Part shown: one piece after another, positions 12,442-14,385 of the stretch
How the letters are laid out: each line of letters begins with the position of its first letter
Position numbering within the stretch: the first letter of the stretch is position 1
From: an uncultured Hymenobacter sp.
GTDB lineage: Bacteria; Bacteroidota; Bacteroidia; Cytophagales; Hymenobacteraceae
Assembly: GCA_937871705.1 (NCBI GenBank)
Contig: CALMOO010000001.1
Coordinates: 1,886 to 16,270 of the forward strand
DNA length: 14,385 nucleotides
Direction: 5' to 3'
The notes under the pieces: generated by a model
Told to the model about the DNA's origin: nothing
Databases searched by the model: none
Seen by the model: the letters and a program-made list of their open reading frames with translations, nothing else
Made by a program: the position numbers and the translations under genes

Positions 12442-12906
12442 CTACCGTTGCTCTCTATGCTGTTTCCATAAGCTTAATGCTTCCTCGAAGAACTGCTTTA
12501 CCTCTGCTCGTTTCCCTTCAGCACATACCTTAAACTGTGTCTTATCAGTCTTCTTAACAAGCAGATAAGGACAGTAGGTGGCGCCGGCGTAGTAGACAGT
12601 GTCAATAGAAACTATTTCTGGATAGAAAGCAGATGACAACAGAGTCTTTTGCTTGTTGCTATCATCAATCCAGTAGTGAGCCACCCGCTTGTCAGTAAAG
12701 AAGTTACCTGCGTTCTTATTCTTGAATTCAGAATAGAACTTATGAATTTCTTCCTCCTCCTCAAGCAGGCCAATACCCTTAATAAAATCGACGTCCGATT
12801 TCTTCAAGGTTTTACCTGTCTCGATATGGTTGCAGGATAGAAGACAAAACGCTATAAATAGCGCATATAAGTTTCTAATAGTCAGTATAGTAGGGTAACA
12901 AATCAT
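12442..12906 (-). CDS. Small hypothetical lipoprotein, AT-rich
   Basis: A 154-residue protein with no recognised family. The N-terminus (about 1-24) is hydrophobic and ends in the lipobox CLLSC, with predicted lipidated Cys25, so it should be exported and membrane-anchored. The mature part begins with a charged acidic helix (LLEEEEEIHKFYSEFK, about 47-62). It continues with aromatic-rich strands (VAHYWIDD, YYAGATYCPYLLVKK), then a closing helix rich in charged residues. Two mature cysteines (in ATYCPY and KVCAEG) could form a disulfide in the periplasm. Base composition is clearly more AT-rich than the SDR island, with many AAA/AAT codons, which suggests recent transfer from a lower-GC relative. 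The gene stands alone on the minus strand, with no operon partner within 250 bp. The ATG at 12904-12906 is the only methionine that fits a signal peptide. Confidence 0.78.
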   Translation of the reverse strand: MICYPTILTIRNLYALFIAFCLLSCNHIETGKTLKKSDVDFIKGIGLLEEEEEIHKFYSEFKNKNAGNFFTDKRVAHYWIDDSNKQKTLLSSAFYPEIVSIDTVYYAGATYCPYLLVKKTDKTQFKVCAEGKRAEVKQFFEEALSLWKQHREQR

Positions 12907-13177
12907 TGTTAAGCCAGCTATTGTGCATGAGAAATCGAAGCCGATTCTGCTGTCGAAGTACCAGATCCGCGCTTCTTGTTGAGCCCAGGCACCTATACTG
13001 TTAAAAAACAGTCAGCTAAAGAGCCAGAAAGCGGAGTAGCTACGCATGGCAACGAAGAGAAGACCGCTCAGCCGGTTGGCCAATCAACCAGCTTAATAGC
13101 TGAGGTTATAAACAGTTATTAAACCAAGCTTGACAAACGAGAGGGGTAGCTTCATGGCTTAGGCAGCTGGCTCATTA

Positions 13178-13606
13178 TCAGGGCGCCTGACTGGCACACA
13201 GGACGCGGATTTCCCGGCCGTTGTTGGTCAATTTGTTAAAAGGAGCTACGTAAACGGTCGTTAGGCACACACCTGGCGTGCGCTCAGCCGGAGCCAGCAC
13301 GGCATAGCCCAGCTTGAGGCGGATGAAACTGTCCGGCGTGAATAAGGGAATCGCAGTGCCAACCTGGTAGTGGGCTTGGGCCGTCAGGGCGCCCACTTCA
13401 ACGGGCATGTTATACGTAATGACGGTATCCCGCGGGGAGGCCAAGGCCAGGATGTACCCGTTCGACCCGCAAATAGTACGCCCAATGATTTGAGCCTCGT
13501 GCGTGCAGGAGGTTGTGTCCATATCGGCTTTGTTGGGGTCACAACTAACGGCACCGAGTAGCAAGACCAAACCGCTAAGCTCCAGCAGGGGGTAGGCACG
13601 CAACAT
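13178..13606 (-). CDS. Small hypothetical lipoprotein, cysteine-containing
   Basis: The ATG at 13604-13606 gives 142 residues and a normal signal peptide (MLRAYPLLELSGLVLLLGAVSC). The longer start at 13633 would add nine residues without improving it. The lipobox-like AVSC places the lipid on Cys22, although Ala at -3 is weaker than the usual Leu, so secretion by signal peptidase I is possible instead. The mature part has cysteines in TSCTHE, TICGSN, GVCLTT and VLCASQ. These four may form two disulfides in a small periplasmic beta-rich domain (ILALAS, VITYNMP and IRLKLGYAVLAP are strand-like). No family is recognised. It is alone on the minus strand between an empty 271-bp spacer (12907-13177, no gene seen) and the transposase region. 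GC content is closer to the main genome than that of the lipoprotein gene before it. Confidence 0.75.
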   Translation of the reverse strand: MLRAYPLLELSGLVLLLGAVSCDPNKADMDTTSCTHEAQIIGRTICGSNGYILALASPRDTVITYNMPVEVGALTAQAHYQVGTAIPLFTPDSFIRLKLGYAVLAPAERTPGVCLTTVYVAPFNKLTNNGREIRVLCASQAP

Positions 13607-13849
13607 AGCAGAACAGGAAAAGAGGTGAGGCAACTAGCAGCAGGATAGCTTACGAAGCAAAATGGTTGCATGCGTCCACCGCGCAGAAAGGCTTGGCCTA
13701 GTAGCATAGCAGCCTTGACTAGTCGAGCTTAGAACGTTTAGTGAAGGAAGGGCTATTTAAGGTTACATAGCTGCAGTGGCTGTTGCAGAAGTAAGTGGCA
13801 GGCCAGTGGTATCTTAGGTCTATGCAGGGCCACATTCGTCGATAAAGTC

Positions 13850-14385
13850 ATGCTACGCTTCCGCTTGTCGGAGCGCGTGCCGAAGCAGAATCTCTACCGT
13901 CGGCTAGCCGAGCTGCTCGACTGGGACTTTCTCTATCAGCAGACGCAGACCCTCTACAGTCACACTGGCCAGCCCTGCTTGGACCCCGTCGTGTTCTTTA
14001 AGCTGATGCTCGTCAGCCGCCTAGAAAACCTGGTCAGCGACCGTCACCTCATCGAGCACTGTAGTCTGCGGCTCGACATCCTGTACTTTCTGGGCTACGA
14101 GGTGGACGAAGACCTGCCCTGGCACTCGACCATCAGCCGCACTCGCCAACTCTACCCGGCCACCGTCTTCGAGCAGTTGTTTGACTACGTTTTCGCGCAG
14201 TGCGTGGCCGCGGGCCTGGTGACGGGCCACACGCAGGCCGTGGACTCCGCCTTCGTCAAAGCCAACGCCTCGCTCGAAAGCCTGTGCGAGAAGCAACCCG
14301 CCGACACCACAGCGCCTGTCTTACACGTAGCCGACAAGCCAGCTCAAGCGGCGCCGGCCGCCCCACCGGAGGCACAGCTTACTAG
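13850..14385 (+). CDS. IS1182-family transposase, N-terminal part (cut by right window edge)
   Basis: The frame from ATG 13850 is open to the window end, giving 178 complete codons. It matches the N-terminal half of IS1182-type DDE transposases (DUF772 then DDE_Tnp_1): RLSERVPKQNLYRRL near the start, PVVFFKLMLVSRLENLVSDRHLIE (47-70), FLGYEVDEDLPWHSTISRTRQ (80-100), and AVDSAFVKANAS (130-141) with the first catalytic Asp132. The remaining DDE residues lie beyond the window. A better family start may be the ATG at 13822 (MQGHIRR, like the MQGK... opening I recall for IS1182 proteins). That frame stops at TAA 13843-13845, and removing one base there joins it to the main frame, so this copy may be frameshifted at its 5' end. 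The left terminal inverted repeat should lie within 13607-13821 but cannot be fixed without the right end. Confidence 0.9.
   Translation, partial: MLRFRLSERVPKQNLYRRLAELLDWDFLYQQTQTLYSHTGQPCLDPVVFFKLMLVSRLENLVSDRHLIEHCSLRLDILYFLGYEVDEDLPWHSTISRTRQLYPATVFEQLFDYVFAQCVAAGLVTGHTQAVDSAFVKANASLESLCEKQPADTTAPVLHVADKPAQAAPAAPPEAQLT

Overview
The window looks like a chromosomal segment from a GC-rich member of the Bacteroidota, most likely Hymenobacter or a close relative. The evidence is the mix of gene families (LytS/LytTR two-component pair, short lipoproteins, Bacteroidota-type Crp/Fnr and HxlR regulators, an IS1182-type transposase), the lack of Shine-Dalgarno sequences before most starts, and several exact copies of the Bacteroidota -7 promoter motif TAnnTTTG just upstream of genes. 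The genus call is an inference from family resemblance, not from a search.

Left part (1-4512): a radical SAM enzyme runs off the left edge on the minus strand. A tiny cysteine-containing ORF may overlap its start. Diverging from it is a sensor kinase / LytTR response regulator operon with a 4-base overlap. A large proline-rich lipoprotein of unknown function and a serine recombinase of the resolvase/invertase type follow, both on the minus strand.

Centre (4735-12063): an oxidoreductase island. A HxlR repressor (minus) faces an operon of two short-chain dehydrogenases (SDR1, SDR2) and a small NADP-binding reductase, which ends at a clear intrinsic terminator. The HxlR/SDR1 divergent promoter holds six direct GTTAC repeats and one inverted copy. 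After about 0.8 kb of hairpin-rich DNA without a convincing gene come SDR3 and SDR4, convergent with a Crp/Fnr-type regulator. SDR5 stands alone, followed by a 14-bp terminator-like hairpin. SDR2/SDR3 and SDR1/SDR5 are paralogous pairs, so the island has grown by duplication. SDR4 is interrupted near its 3' end at a run of eight G; one extra G would restore a C-terminal tail that ends exactly where the convergent crp-like gene ends. The cluster plausibly reduces reactive carbonyls or quinones, sensed by a HxlR with an N-terminal cysteine, but no substrate can be read from the sequence.

Right part (12064-14385): accessory DNA with a decayed palindromic intergenic repeat, two small lipoproteins on the minus strand (the first noticeably AT-rich), and the 5' part of an IS1182-family transposase that runs off the right edge and may carry a 1-nt frameshift at its start.
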